Position numbers and translations under genes: made by a program | From: Ciborinia camelliae | Taxonomy: Eukaryota; Ascomycota; Leotiomycetes; Helotiales; Sclerotiniaceae | Reading direction: 5' to 3' | Length of the DNA stretch: 64,000 nt | Assembly (NCBI GenBank): GCA_025890175.1 | Contig: JANPYM010000006.1 | Location: 2,450,073-2,514,072, forward strand | Shown: positions 31,654-43,120 of the stretch, piece by piece | Numbering within the stretch: the stretch's first letter is position 1 | Layout of the letters: every line of letters begins with the position of its first letter | The notes under the pieces: generated by a model | The model's input: only the letters and a program-made list of their open reading frames with translations | What the model was told of the DNA's origin: nothing | Databases searched by the model: none

Positions 31654-34446
31654 TCAATATTGGATCTCATCTTCATCAATTTGAGTTACAGCAACCCACG
31701 GCAACTCGCATTCCTCGACCTTGGTGCAAGTGAGGTATTCAACGATGCCATCACCGTTTTCGCCAATATCGCCCATCAAATCGTTCGCCATCAAATCCTT
31801 CACCGTCTTGGCGGCAAATTGTTTCATGATGTTCATCTGCATCTCAACCTTGCTCTTCTCCCAGTGGCCCCACGATCGGACCTCCGGATCGGCCCGGAAT
31901 TGTCCCAAGGTTGCCATCATCTCGTCGATTTTGAGATAAGCTTCGCCGCCTTGGGCCATCAATCTATACATGTTTCTCTCCGCGCTCCGGTTTTCGTCGC
32001 GTCGAATACGAGCGCATTGGTGCACCTGTTGCGTGAACCAATCGTGCCACATTTGTACGATGACCCAGATGTCAAAGGTGTCCGGGTTCAAATTGTTGAT
32101 GCTGACTCGGACGCCTTCATGTACGAGACAGCTCTGGAACAGCGCGTGATTGGCCTCGCATCTCTTGGCTTGCAGCTCGTCGATCTTCTTCTGCACGAAC
32201 TCACGCAGCGGCGCATCGATCCGGTCGGGTGGTGTGGGCCATGGCCAGGAAGGAGCTTGGCCCACGATGTGGATGAGGGCTTCCTTGAAGATGGGCGCGC
32301 ACTCCAGCTTGAATGCGAGAATCAGGAAGCGCGGCGGGTCGTGGCGAATCGACGAGTGCAAATTGCGGCCGTGCGAGAGAAGCGAGGCGATGATGTGCGG
32401 CTTGACCAGTTTCAACGAGTGGTAGAGGGTGGAAATCTTCACGAGCATCTGTGATTGTTTGACCGCAATTGCTAGATCCGTGCTGGAAATCGTGGGTGCG
32501 AAACCGTAGTAGCAGAGAAATAAAGAATGGTATGCGTCGAGAACATCGGGATGTACAAGTTCCTCTGACTGCTTCTTCAGATTTGGCGAGGATGCATTAT
32601 GTTTTGGTTCTCCTTTAGCAGATGTCTCTGGCTTGGCGACTGGCGGAGTGTCCGCAACTTCTTCGACAGCGGGAGGAAGTTCGGGCTGATGCTCTGCCTC
32701 CACCGTCGGCTTCGTGTTGGTAGATACCTGGGCCTGCTGTGTGGAAGAGGCTTGAGAATTAGAAGGCACCTTTGAAGACAGTCTCGTCGCTTGCTGTGGT
32801 TCCTCGGGCGCTGAATTTGCGTTTGCAGGCACTGCGATCTCTTTTGTGGGGGAGACGTGAGCATTCGAAAATTCTTGTACCGACGAGGCTGTTTCCTGTT
32901 GTGGTTCCTCGACTTTTACTTTTGGCTCCTCTGCTGGATGATCCGTAGAGATGGCAATCGGGAGCTGTGCTTCGGGCGAAACTTTGCGACTTGGTGGTAC
33001 CTGAGTCGAGGCGCTTTCTGGCTGGTGTGGCTCAGCATTGATGGATGTTTCAGATTGCTTTTCTGGGGACGTCTGTGCAATAGGAAGGCTTTGCAAGGAC
33101 GATTGTTCCTCAGATCCAGCCTCTGCTTTGATAGGAGTCTCAAGTGGTTCGGTTTTCTCTTCTTTTGGAGCCTCCTGGACGTTTGTGTGGACCTGAGAAT
33201 TCTGATCGCTGGTGTGTTCTGTGTCAGACTCCGTTTCTTTCTTGGTGGGACTTGTAGGTGGTGTGGCAATTTGCTCCGTGGTATCCTTTTGTGTCGGGGG
33301 AAGAACCTCGGTGTTGGTCGGTTGCATATCGACATCCTCTTCTCGTTTGATTCCATCCTTTTGTGTCGGAGGAAGAACCTCGGTGCTGGTCGGTTGCATA
33401 TCGACATCCTCTTCTCGTTTGATTCCATCCTCCTTGCCTTGAATTCCGTCGACCGAGTTCGGAGGAAGTAAGTGGTGGGCGCCCGATGCGGAATGCGCAT
33501 CATCAACATGATGAGCTGCATCAAGGTTGCCAGCCATATCTTCCGACAAATCCTCGTCAAATGAACCATCGTATTGTGGCATGCCTACTGATGAATGACG
33601 ACTGTGAGATGCCCCATTACTGAGAAAAGATTGTCTTTTCAAGCCGTTGGACATAGCTTCGGTGGCCTGAAGTTGCATCATCGGATCGAACATTGTGAGT
33701 CCCTGTAAAAATCAGCCAAATGTATTCAGGTTCAGGTCCATGAGATAATAATATCTTGGTAGAAACAAATAGCACTTACGAGGCGCTTCAATACACTGTG
33801 GTTAAGATTAGGATCACGAATTAGTTCAAACCTATATTTGATTCCTGTCGCACGAGTAACTCGATCTGCTCGTTCTGGACTGGGCTCATGTAGAGTGGCC
33901 TTGAGTAGAGACCGGAACCATGGCGAGGCATGCATCAGAACATGCGAGTGTACCCTATAGGTGTGTCTGTAATCCCCTGGAGCCAGTACGATGTATACAT
34001 CGGCCCCCTCATCCGCAAATGGGCGGAAGAGAGATGCGGGTCTTACCATTGGGCGTCGAACCACATTTCGAGGACCATCGGAGATTTCCGATCCTTGTTT
34101 GGATGCCGACGGTCTCTCCTCTTGGTTCGCAGCCCGGATTCGCGCCTTGGATTTTTGGGGATCTGTGGAGAGGTTAGTCACTCGAAGCTGAAACGACATG
34201 GTCTTTCCTATGCGGGAATTAAACCCTGGCAGCTATTTGCATACCTGGACGCGCCTTTCGCGGTGGTTGAGATGGCTCATCGTCGGAAATCACTTCCACT
34301 TCGTCGCTTTCAATTGAAGCTTGAGGCTTGATGGATCGCTTTCTCGTGTTGAGAGCTCGAGCTTTGAACGCATCGTTGTTGGCATCGCCAACAACTAAGA
34401 CCTCCTCACCTCGCCGAAATTGTTTTCGAGGGCCCTTTGGAGGCAT
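31654..34446 (-). CDS. BTB/POZ-like protein with a long disordered insertion
   Basis: Exons 34446-34245, 34162-33780 and 33702-31654 (introns of 82 and 77 bp) give 877 residues. Residues ~118-165 (GADVYIVLAPGDYRHTYRVHSHVLMHASPWFRSLL) are the first half of a fungal BTB fold. The expected second half (VLDAYHSLFLCYYGFAP...LAIAVKQSQMLVKISTLYHSL) appears only at ~580-635. Between them lie ~400 residues rich in Pro, Glu, Ser, Thr and Gln, including a 24-residue tandem duplication. A conserved ~240-residue C-terminal region (SWPWPTPPDRI, WVIVQMWHDWF) follows. The basic N-terminus could be nuclear. BTB domains mediate dimerisation or cullin-3 binding; no specific role can be assigned. Confidence 0.85.
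33286..33429 (-). repeat. 72-bp in-frame tandem duplication in the BTB gene
   Basis: Units 33429-33358 and 33357-33286 encode DGIKREEDVDMQPT(S/N)TEVLPPTQK, differing by one residue (plus silent changes). IKREE and VKVEE-type sequences resemble sumoylation sites. Confidence 0.9.
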
Positions 34447-35982
34447 GATTGTGGAATTCGTGGAAAGCTATTGATAAGTTGAATAGTGTCAATGATAAAT
34501 AAATAAATGATGGAAGGCAAAAGATAAAAAGCAATACGGAAGAAGAAGTCGAGATAGATCGACGAGGAAGTGGGAGTGGCGAGATTGAAGAAAGTTGAGA
34601 GGTTGCAAGAGGGTGGGTGGAAGTGGGAAGGTGGGTAGCAAGACGAAAAGGTCTTCAGTTCGAGAAATCAAAAATAGTGAATTATAGAAGACACAAAAGG
34701 GCGAGGGGTAGCGTGTTTTTGAAGGTGAGCTGATGCTGATATTGAGCTATGTCGAGGTATCGTCTTTTGAAATTTGGTAGTAAAATGGCAGTTTGGCAGC
34801 CACTGAATTGATCCGTGGACCTAGGTTCCAGTGTAGTAAAATCCTCTGACAAGGAGATTTCTATTCGATAGAGTAGACCGACCAGATAACTATGATGATC
34901 GTAGGTTGATTCGGTTGCTGGAGGAGAAAAGGAGAAAGCTGGAGAGAAGGTTGTAGATCGAAGACTACAACTCGGCAGGTACCTTAGGTCACGCAAGTAA
35001 TTAATTGAGCTAATACTCCATGGTTCGATTCGTGGCTCGGGAAAATGGGGCAGAGAATTATGCAGGTGAGCTGAAATTAGATCAAGTGAATATGAATGAG
35101 TATGATGAAATTTTGCATCTAATGTTCAATTTCATGAACAAGATCTTTTCGTTACAACAAGTAGGCAGGGAGACGAAAGTCATGGAATGATGAGATTAAT
35201 TAGCATAGATACCTAGATACTGAGTTACTTTTGTTGACTTATCTACTCTATTAGGTAGGTAGTCATGACGCTAAAGTCTTTGATGATACCTAATCTCAAC
35301 GCAAAAAGGGGGGCCCCAAGAGACCGAGAAACATTATTGATAACTGAGAAGTAGGTAGTTACATCGATAGCCATTGATAACATTAAGAATTTCGAATGAG
35401 GGGAGAATTTCAGATGATGTTGAATAATTGCATCCAATAAATGAGATGTGCAAGCAAGTTCTTTGCGGCAAATGATATATGAGGCTAAAGACTGCAAAGG
35501 AAAAGAGCTCATGCATTGTTTGAGAAGCTGCATCGATGAAAATCCATTCCCTCAACGAATATTGAATGGTCGGGACTATATTTTGAATGTGGTGAGAAGC
35601 TTGATTTGGGCAATTGAATTCATGCTCGATGCATGGAATGTTTGCTAGAGAATTAACTGAATAGCAGATAGTTCGACATTCTAATCAGATTATGAAGATG
35701 GAGGGAAGTGGTATTGGAGTAAGGATTGGCTGAATGTCCAGTCAGAGTTCGCGTGTTGAGGATAAACCTTACGACCCAAATGAGAATACGATGTGTACAT
35801 GGGAATAAGTACAATTCTTCAGTTCAAACTCCCTTCTATTGTCATACTCCTGAGCCCTTTTCACCTCTCTACCAAAAGACATCGGGCGATATGCAGTCTT
35901 TCCTTCCCCTTCTCCCCATTAACACCAATACCAATACCATCTCATTTTGACTACCAACTATGCACCAGTGATCCCACCTCCC
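34447..35982. other. Intergenic region, nothing recognised
   Basis: Upstream side of the BTB gene and 3' side of the amidohydrolase gene. Short open frames lack coding character; a few TACCTAG motifs only. Confidence 0.5.
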
Positions 35983-36975
35983 TCAAGGAGCCTTTTGATC
36001 CGCAACCTTAACCCCCAACAACCTCTCCGCATTCTCAAACGCAAATCCCCTCATCTCCTTCGAGTTCTCCTCCCCAAACAATCCACTTTTCACAACTCTC
36101 TCCACAAACTCCCTTCCCAGCTCATTCCCCGAGAATGGATAATCCACACTATACAAAATCTTTTCCCTTCCCTTTGTCTGCACCAAACAGGCCAGAGGCG
36201 CCAACGAAAACATCCCACTGGTAGTAATCCACAAATTCTCCTCCCAAACTATTTCCAACCCCCTTTGCCTGCCCCATCTCTTCGCCACCTTAAAGATCCG
36301 CTCCAGATTAAACGGTAGAAGCTCGCCCATATGTCCCAACACGATTTTAAGCGTGGGAAACCGATCGAAGAGCCCCGAGGCATAAAGACGGAGAAAATGA
36401 AGACCCGTATCAAAATGCCATCCGAGTCCCCAATTCCCGAGCGCCTGTGCGATATCCTCCGCATAATTGCCTCGATATCTACCCATATCCTTCTCAGACG
36501 TGAAATTGGGATGTATGTAGATAGGCACATCTAAACGACAAGCTGTTTCAAATACGCACCAGAATTTCTCGTCGTCGTAAAATTCTCCGTCCAGATGATT
36601 GTCAATGAGTGCGCCCACAAACCCAAGTTTGTGGATACATCGATCTAGCTCTTGGGCGGCTGCGGAAGGAAATCTCATGGGCAGAGTGGCGAATCCCTTG
36701 AGACGAGAGGGGTTTTGGCTTATGGCTGCCGCGAGCTCGTCGTTGATTTGTTGGCAAAGTTGAGGAGGTGCGTGATCCATAGGACCATGGGAAAGAATTT
36801 GTAGGGAGACATTCCCATCGTTCATATCTTTGATTCGTTCATCATCGAGGGATTTTAGTTTCCTTAATATTTGAGCCGGGAAACCCGCAAATGGGTCTGG
36901 GGTTCCGCTTGCTTGCTGGGCAGCGAGAACGGCGGAAGAGAGATAGTGTTCCTCCAGGGTAATGAGTGGTAACAT
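35983..36975 (-). CDS. Amidohydrolase-2 family (ACMSD/dihydroxybenzoate decarboxylase-like) enzyme
   Basis: 330 residues, single exon, start ATG 36975. It opens with LITLEEHYLSS; the ExH pair is the first metal-ligand motif of this TIM-barrel family. Other landmarks are GFATLPMRFPSAAAQEL, GALIDNHLDGEFYDDEKFW, PIYIHPNF (metal His), the catalytic-type LGHMGELLPF and ILYSVDYPFSGNE (metal Asp). Length equals that of fungal 2,3-dihydroxybenzoate or o-pyrocatechuate decarboxylase-like proteins. These enzymes do non-oxidative decarboxylation or hydrolysis of small aromatic acids in the cytosol; the exact substrate is unknown. The neighbour at 37.3 kb is an oxidoreductase on the same strand, but 365 bp lie between them, so co-regulation is only possible. 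Confidence 0.88.
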   Translation of the reverse strand: MLPLITLEEHYLSSAVLAAQQASGTPDPFAGFPAQILRKLKSLDDERIKDMNDGNVSLQILSHGPMDHAPPQLCQQINDELAAAISQNPSRLKGFATLPMRFPSAAAQELDRCIHKLGFVGALIDNHLDGEFYDDEKFWCVFETACRLDVPIYIHPNFTSEKDMGRYRGNYAEDIAQALGNWGLGWHFDTGLHFLRLYASGLFDRFPTLKIVLGHMGELLPFNLERIFKVAKRWGRQRGLEIVWEENLWITTSGMFSLAPLACLVQTKGREKILYSVDYPFSGNELGREFVERVVKSGLFGEENSKEMRGFAFENAERLLGVKVADQKAP

Positions 36976-37340
36976 TTTGAATGAATCTTGGGATGTTTGG
37001 TTCGATTATTGGGAGAAATCGAAACATTATCTGTGATATACGTTAGTAAAGGAGTATTTGTTGAAGATATATACAAAGGAGAGAGTTGGATGTCGTACAA
37101 TTAGCGTCGGATTTACTCTTTCGCCCATGATTTATCTCCGGACGGCAAACGGGAATACTTACTCCGCAGATAGTAGGAAACAGCACATCAGTAGATTCTT
37201 CTACTATGTCAAATCAACCTAGTCTATAATTTTGGGTATCATCTACGGATAGAGGAAAAGACAATATGTCTGATTATACAGTTGAGAGACTCGTGAAATA
37301 TTTCATAGCTGACACAAAATCAAAGCTGGAAATTCACCAT
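36976..37340. other. Intergenic region between two minus-strand enzyme genes
   Basis: 365 bp; promoter of the amidohydrolase gene and 3' region of the oxidoreductase gene. No other feature seen. Confidence 0.55.
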
Positions 37341-38544
37341 TTACAACACAATCGTCTTCCCACTCTTAGCACTTTCCCTTGCTGCCTCAATAATCCTCAA
37401 AACATCTCTAGCCTCATTTGCTTTTACCGGAACAGCATCTTCGCTGCCACTAGCTACAGCAACAGCAAGACCCTGATAAAGAGTAGCATAAGTCTCCGGA
37501 ACCACGTTCTTGACAGTGCTGCCCTTGGGTTTGCCATCCTCGAATATCACTAATCTCCCGGATCTATCTTCTGATTCAACGCCAAAGTTGGCATCGCCAG
37601 GTTTGAGACCAGCCTTCAGTTGGTCCTCTTGGACATCTAGATGGTACTTCTTAAAGCTGCCTTGGGATCCTCGAACCCAGAACCGTAATTGCTCTTCTTC
37701 CACACACATAACCTAAATATATTGAAGATCAGTAAACTTTCAGAAAAGAATTGTAGAGAGAAATGATTGATCGGTACTTACCGCAGCCTTTGCGGTTACT
37801 AAAGGTCCCTTCTCACCATACCCCATCATAACCGTCATACTATCCGGTTCAGTTGAGCCATCAGCCCTTTGATTTGCAAAGATTGCTGTTACAGTTTTCG
37901 GTAACCCAAACAAGCAAAATGCCTGATCAATCAAATGTGTTCCAAGATCATATATGACACCGCCGGCATCCTCCATGGTTAATATGCCCTTCCAAGTTGT
38001 AGGCTTCTCGCCCTTATACCTATCAAAGTGTGTCTCAAATTCGACTATTCTTCCCAATTGACCACTACTAATCAATTTCTTGACAGTCAAAAAATCCGAG
38101 TCCCATCTCCTATTCTGATAAACGCAAATGAACTTTCCAGTCTCTTGGGATATTGAAATAAGCTCTGAAGCTTCTGCAGATGTAGGTACGAATGGTTTCT
38201 CAACCAAAACATGTTTACCAGCTTGCAAGGAAGCTTTGGTGAAGGGAAAATGAGTCTCGGGTGTTGTGGTTATGACAATGATATCAATTGCGGGATCTGC
38301 AAACATGGCATCTGCCGAGTTATAAATCTTGGCTTCTGGGTGATCCTTAGAGGCATCGTCATTGGGCTTGGGGGTTCGCTGAACGATTGAGTGGAGGGTA
38401 AAGGATGGAGTGACAAGAATGAGCGGGATATGGAAGACTTTGGCACTCATTCTGGAAGTTCTCATTAATTTATATTCGAGGGATTTTGAAGAAGAATACA
38501 TACCCATAGCCAATCACACCCACATTGTATTTCTTATCTGACAT
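37341..38544 (-). CDS. Gfo/Idh/MocA-family NAD(P)-dependent oxidoreductase
   Basis: Exons 38544-38504, 38451-37782 and 37712-37341 (introns of 52 and 69 bp, donors GTATGT and GTAAGT) give 360 residues. The first exon is only 41 nt and supplies MSDKKYNVGVIGYG, which the splice joins to MSAKVFHIPLI to form the Rossmann GxGxxx motif. HVLVEKPF carries the family's catalytic-region Lys-Pro, and GGVIYDLGTHLIDQ the substrate-binding His. Fungal relatives are often annotated as NAD-binding oxidoreductases acting on sugars, inositols or dimeric dihydrodiols. The C-terminal half is the usual alpha/beta substrate domain. Substrate not predictable. Confidence 0.92.
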
Positions 38545-39428
38545 TTTAAATTAAATAACGTCTTGAAGATTGGATTCTTTGTCAAAGGGAAAAAAATGGT
38601 GCTTGATGATATGAGTTAAAATACCTCTGATCAGAGAAGATTCACGAAATATATATGTCATGATGAGGGGTTGATTTCTCCGCTACTACCGGGCTGGTAT
38701 CCCTCCATGGTGGAGACCGAAGAGGAGCGGATACATATCCCCGTATCCGTGATCCTTGTGACTCTGTCGGCGGTCGGAGTTCCTAATCTAGAAGCACCGA
38801 CAGGCGAACTTCCATCCCCGCTAGGTTGTCCAGGTTCAATTGTTCAACCTGTTTAAGAAAAAGACAAGACAACTTTGGAATGCAAGCAAGAACTAAAAAT
38901 CTTTCACGAAAAGGACTCTCTACTCTACTACAGCTGCCCTTGATGGCAACTAACAGAATATTGCTACTCGAGCTAGGACTCCTACCTACCGGGTGCTTGA
39001 GATATAGTTGCACAACGCCGATGTGTTAAATGCTATCCCGGGTAATCGATGTTGAGGCCGAATTCACAGTTTCCATGTTAGCTTCGCGTTGTTCTATGGT
39101 TAGGGTCTTGATCAATGTGACAGTGTGTAGTTATCAACGACGAGAGTATTTTGGATGTTTGAAGGTTAGGTAATATTAAAATCATTTCAATAAATTCACT
39201 TGCATAACCTTAAGTTTTCCATTTTATTGTTGGTCAACTTCCAATGTTGAAGTTTTATACATCAGCCCAGCCAAGTGACTGGCTTATATCCGACGGCCTC
39301 ACCGGGGATGACTCAAATCGGGCTGCGATTGGCCAAATAAACGCACGGATATTTTCTTAGCTTGTTTACTTTACTCCGCTGCCCATAGCCCTTGCATCTC
39401 CATACCAGTAAGGGAGAAGGTCGACGTG
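38545..39428. other. Intergenic region, divergent promoters
   Basis: Between the oxidoreductase start and the repeat-protein locus on the plus strand. No gene or RNA recognised. Confidence 0.5.
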
Positions 39429-39475
39429 ATGGTTGATTACGCGAAATTTCGAGTGCTGGATTTGAGGGAGCTTTG

Positions 39476-39711
39476 AGCAACGTTTGACACAATCAGATGC
39501 CCACCGAATTTCCATTCGGGTTGAGGAAGAAGTCACTCTTAGAGCTAAGCGGGCAATAGCTTCTTCGACGTAAGTACTGTCAATAATTCCAGAATTTCAC
39601 GGCGCAGTTCGCGACCTTCTCTGTATTTGATGATTGTGGAGGAATATCGCGCGATAACTACCTCCACAGACTTCATATTACATTAAAATTACTTAAATAA
39701 CATGCTCTTAG
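39476..39711 (+). other. Likely upstream exon and intron of the W-LGLDV repeat gene
   Basis: An open frame up to 39569 (DAHRISIRVEEEVTLRAKRAIASS) ends at a perfect donor GTAAGT. An acceptor CTCTTAG at 39711 joins it in phase to the frame that runs into ATG 39773 (TPLPRTKNAIGTAEPRALHHAMDTL). That frame has no ATG of its own. The nearest, 39429 (MVDYAKFRVLDLREL), is one base out of frame, so the N-terminus is unresolved. Confidence 0.45.
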
Positions 39712-39772
39712 TCCCCTGCCACGGACAAAAAATGCCATTGGCACCGCAGAGCCCAGAGCTTTACATCATGCT

Positions 39773-41755
39773 ATGGATACTCTCAAAAGCATGTCTGGCT
39801 TCACCCCTACGACCGCAGGCCAGATGATACTCAGCCAGGGAGACCGCTATATCTCGTCGCAAAATCATAATTTGCAACCCGCTGTCCCACAAAGCAAGGT
39901 CTCCTACGGTTCACAACAAACTCCGAATAGCACCTTAGATACTGTGCAGTTCCACGAGGATGATTTTAGTGATGACGATAATATAGATCTCGATACCAAT
40001 TATGCTTTGCCGATGTCTCAATCTTCCTTCACTCATTCTCAGCCACAATCTCAGCCTGGTGTGCATAGTCAATACCGTATGCCTCCCCCAACTCAAATCT
40101 ATGACTGGGCATCATCGCCTTCAAGCTCCTATCAGGGCTACCCTACGATGTCACAGGGTTCCTATACGTTGGCAAATCCCACTCCACGACCGCCATTAGC
40201 AACTCTATCAAACAATGAGATGTCACCGCCATCATCCACCAAGATCCATACACCCGACAATACTAAAGACACCATCAAATCGAAGATGAATACTTCAAAT
40301 GGTGCTTTCAATTCTTCCTTGGCCGGTTTTGGCCCTTCCCGAGCGACACCACGACCATCCACTGCAGCCTCATCATCATCTACAAATGTCAAAACTGAGC
40401 ATACCAAACAATCCGATGTGCCGTACCTATCATATTATGAGATGGAGCAAATGTATTCTACAAGTAGCCAAAATCCCCAGAATGAGAAAGAAAAGCTTGC
40501 ACGCAGAAAATGGTTGGCAGAGTTAGGTATCGATGTCATGCCATTCAATCTTGTACTAATTGATCAACTCCAGATAGACAAGGTTGAAATCCATTGGGCT
40601 TTGAAATCTCCCGAAACCCGTCGAGAGATAGAGCAGAAAGCTATTCGTTTAAAGCAGCCCTACCATCACATTCATAAAGTACCGTTGCGATTAGCTCCTT
40701 TCGCTATGCGAACACCTGTGCCAATCAAACTCATCGGCCCGGTGCCTCTCCCATTCAGCAGATTAGAGCAAACTTACTTCAATATCCCCGAACGAAGGAT
40801 ACTGGCCTATCACGATCTTGTCCCAAAACGCTTGAGTTGGCTCAAAGAATTGGGTCTAGATGATCCCAGATATCTGCCTCTGGCGCAGACTCCATTGGAA
40901 CAACAGGCATTAGACAATCTCCACGATAAAATACCACGCGTGGAGCGAAGAGCCATCGAAGCTAAAGCCAAGTATATCAATGCTATGCTCAACCCACCTA
41001 ATCCTTCATGGGAAACTTTAGAGAAAACTTATGAAATATACCCGGCGACTGCCTTCACAGTATACGCAGCATATATCAACAAACGCCGTCAATGGCTTCA
41101 CCAGCTTAGCCTGGATGTTGCCCCATTCTGCTACAAGACCTTGGAGCTCCCTGAGGGAAGCATGCAGGGAATGGAGGTTGCTTGGAGCACAATGTATGAC
41201 GTTGAACGAAATAAAATTCTCGAGACCGCGAAAACAATCAAGCAAGACAACAACCCCGTTCTTAATTCATGGACGGCGCTCGAAGACGTGTATGGATTTA
41301 CAAAGGAAAAGGAAAAGGAGTTCAAGAATGACCCTACAGGCTATATCAAGAAACGTGAATACTGGATCATCGATATCGGACTCAATGTTGATCCGTTCAA
41401 AAACCCCCAAGCTACTCCTATCTCTCTCCAAGAAGCATGGTCCCAAAAGCCTATCGCCGAAAGAAAGACCATTGTTGATAAAGCCAGATACGAAAAAGAA
41501 CGCTACGTTCGGGATCTGGCGAGAAAAAAACTTGAGAAGGCAGGCGATAATTACAAAGCTCCTCCCAGTGAAATCAAGAAGTCAAGTAAAGGATCATCCG
41601 CAAAGAAGTCATCGGGTAACAAGATCTCTAAATCCTCGGATTATAGAAGTAGTCGATATGGGTCTGCGCGCTACACTGGAAGGTCAACTACTTTCCCGAA
41701 TTCTGGATACTTTGCATATGGATATTCAGAATACGGAAGATACCAGTATCGTTAG
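39773..41755 (+). CDS. Protein with four W-LGLDV-PF repeats, function unknown
   Basis: 660 residues from ATG 39773. Residues 1-230 are low-complexity (Gln/Ser/Pro/Thr) with an acidic patch. Then comes a unit found four times, with its key Trp at ~247, 356, 441 and 531: LExxY, a spacer, basic KR, WLxxLGLDVxPF, a spacer, and a helix with ERR/RE.. and IxxKA. Examples are RRKWLAELGIDVMPF, KRLSWLKELGLDDPRY, KRRQWLHQLSLDVAPF and KKREYWIIDIGLNVDPF. The C-terminal ~70 residues are Lys/Ser- then Tyr/Arg/Gly/Ser-rich. I do not recognise the repeat as a named domain. No signal peptide; a nuclear or RNA-associated place would fit the tail but is inference. The true start may lie further upstream (see the 39476-39711 entry). 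Confidence 0.8.
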   Translation: MDTLKSMSGFTPTTAGQMILSQGDRYISSQNHNLQPAVPQSKVSYGSQQTPNSTLDTVQFHEDDFSDDDNIDLDTNYALPMSQSSFTHSQPQSQPGVHSQYRMPPPTQIYDWASSPSSSYQGYPTMSQGSYTLANPTPRPPLATLSNNEMSPPSSTKIHTPDNTKDTIKSKMNTSNGAFNSSLAGFGPSRATPRPSTAASSSSTNVKTEHTKQSDVPYLSYYEMEQMYSTSSQNPQNEKEKLARRKWLAELGIDVMPFNLVLIDQLQIDKVEIHWALKSPETRREIEQKAIRLKQPYHHIHKVPLRLAPFAMRTPVPIKLIGPVPLPFSRLEQTYFNIPERRILAYHDLVPKRLSWLKELGLDDPRYLPLAQTPLEQQALDNLHDKIPRVERRAIEAKAKYINAMLNPPNPSWETLEKTYEIYPATAFTVYAAYINKRRQWLHQLSLDVAPFCYKTLELPEGSMQGMEVAWSTMYDVERNKILETAKTIKQDNNPVLNSWTALEDVYGFTKEKEKEFKNDPTGYIKKREYWIIDIGLNVDPFKNPQATPISLQEAWSQKPIAERKTIVDKARYEKERYVRDLARKKLEKAGDNYKAPPSEIKKSSKGSSAKKSSGNKISKSSDYRSSRYGSARYTGRSTTFPNSGYFAYGYSEYGRYQYR

Positions 41756-43120
41756 TACCTTATGTTTCCTTCGTCTTTACCAACCCAACTTTATTTCCGT
41801 AATATTTTGGCTTTCGCTTTCTTCTGTACCGACTTTCTCGACTTTTCATTCAATTTTTTGTTGAGTTGGTTATGGTTTTTAATGTATTTCAATGCTCGGT
41901 ACTGTTCTTGTTCTTCTTATTCTTCTTCCTCTAAGGGGTTTGGGGGAAAGGGGGGCTCTTTCAGGGCCTGGCTCACTATCTCTTCGTCCCCCTTTAAATT
42001 TACTCGACTTTTGATGCCTGGAGTCTCCCATGCTGTCAATTCTCCTGCACATTTCTCGATACAAAGTACTAGCGAAGAAGAGGCATGGTATGGCGCGCGC
42101 CAATTGGTTATTCAATGAAGGGGTGTTTGTTTTGGATCAAAGGAGTTGGGATATATTGTACAATAGCTTGTCCGAATAAACAACACCTACCTATGTCGAG
42201 TAACGAAGTTTTCTTCAAAACAAAACCATGATTCCCTTACCAGAACTGTCACGAAAATTGGGAGAAGTCCACTCTTGATATCCCTATTTGTCGCCGTCGG
42301 TGAGTACCTAGTATCTAGTGCTGTATGGGTGGGGGTCAACGGTTGGTTCCTGCATAGTATACAACTAATATAATGACTCACACTTATCCACGATGCAAGT
42401 TAATAGTTATGCTTTTTCGTATATACGTGTTAAATCCGTAGTTGCGCGGGAAAATCGCATTGCTTTGGTTATATTTAGTGGTCCCGGGTTCGGGTTCGGG
42501 TTCGGGAATATGCACTGTATATCTACTAGGTAGGTACTAATAGGTGATTACAAGCATCTTCAACCGCCCCCTCAATTCCTCCATCCTCCATCCCCATAAC
42601 CCATAACTCCCCCCCCCCCCCCTTCTCTTCAAATCACAAATACAACATACAACATACAACGCCCCCCCCCCAAATCTTTTAACAAACCCCCAAACGCACC
42701 GAATCAATCAGACGATGAATATTTACCCGACTCCCTCCTTTTGCGTGTTTTCAGCGGATAGGAGCTATGACTTGTTTGAGAGAGACACGCATTTCCGCAA
42801 GCACCGGATGATTTTTACAAGAGCCCTATGGTTTTTAATCTTGGTTTTTAATATTGGTTTTTGGTTATCGGGGTATTGCTGTGAGGAGATTTCATCTGGT
42901 GCTTTGGAATCGGCCAAATGCTCGCGTATTTGAATTTTGTTGTTGTTGGTATTTGATGATTTGATGGGGCTGAGATGGTGGTTCGTGGGCTTTTTTTGGG
43001 GATAGGTAGGTTTGGTTGTGAGGGAATCAGGATATGTGTGAGGACTTGGGAAGGTGGGATGGTGGGATGGTGGGATAATGGGATTCCTTTTCTACATAAT
43101 CATCTTGGAAAGTTGGATCA
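41756..43120. other. Intergenic region, no gene
   Basis: Contains CGGGTT repeats at 42486-42510 and C runs near 42609 and 42664. Short frames are not coding-like. Confidence 0.5.
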
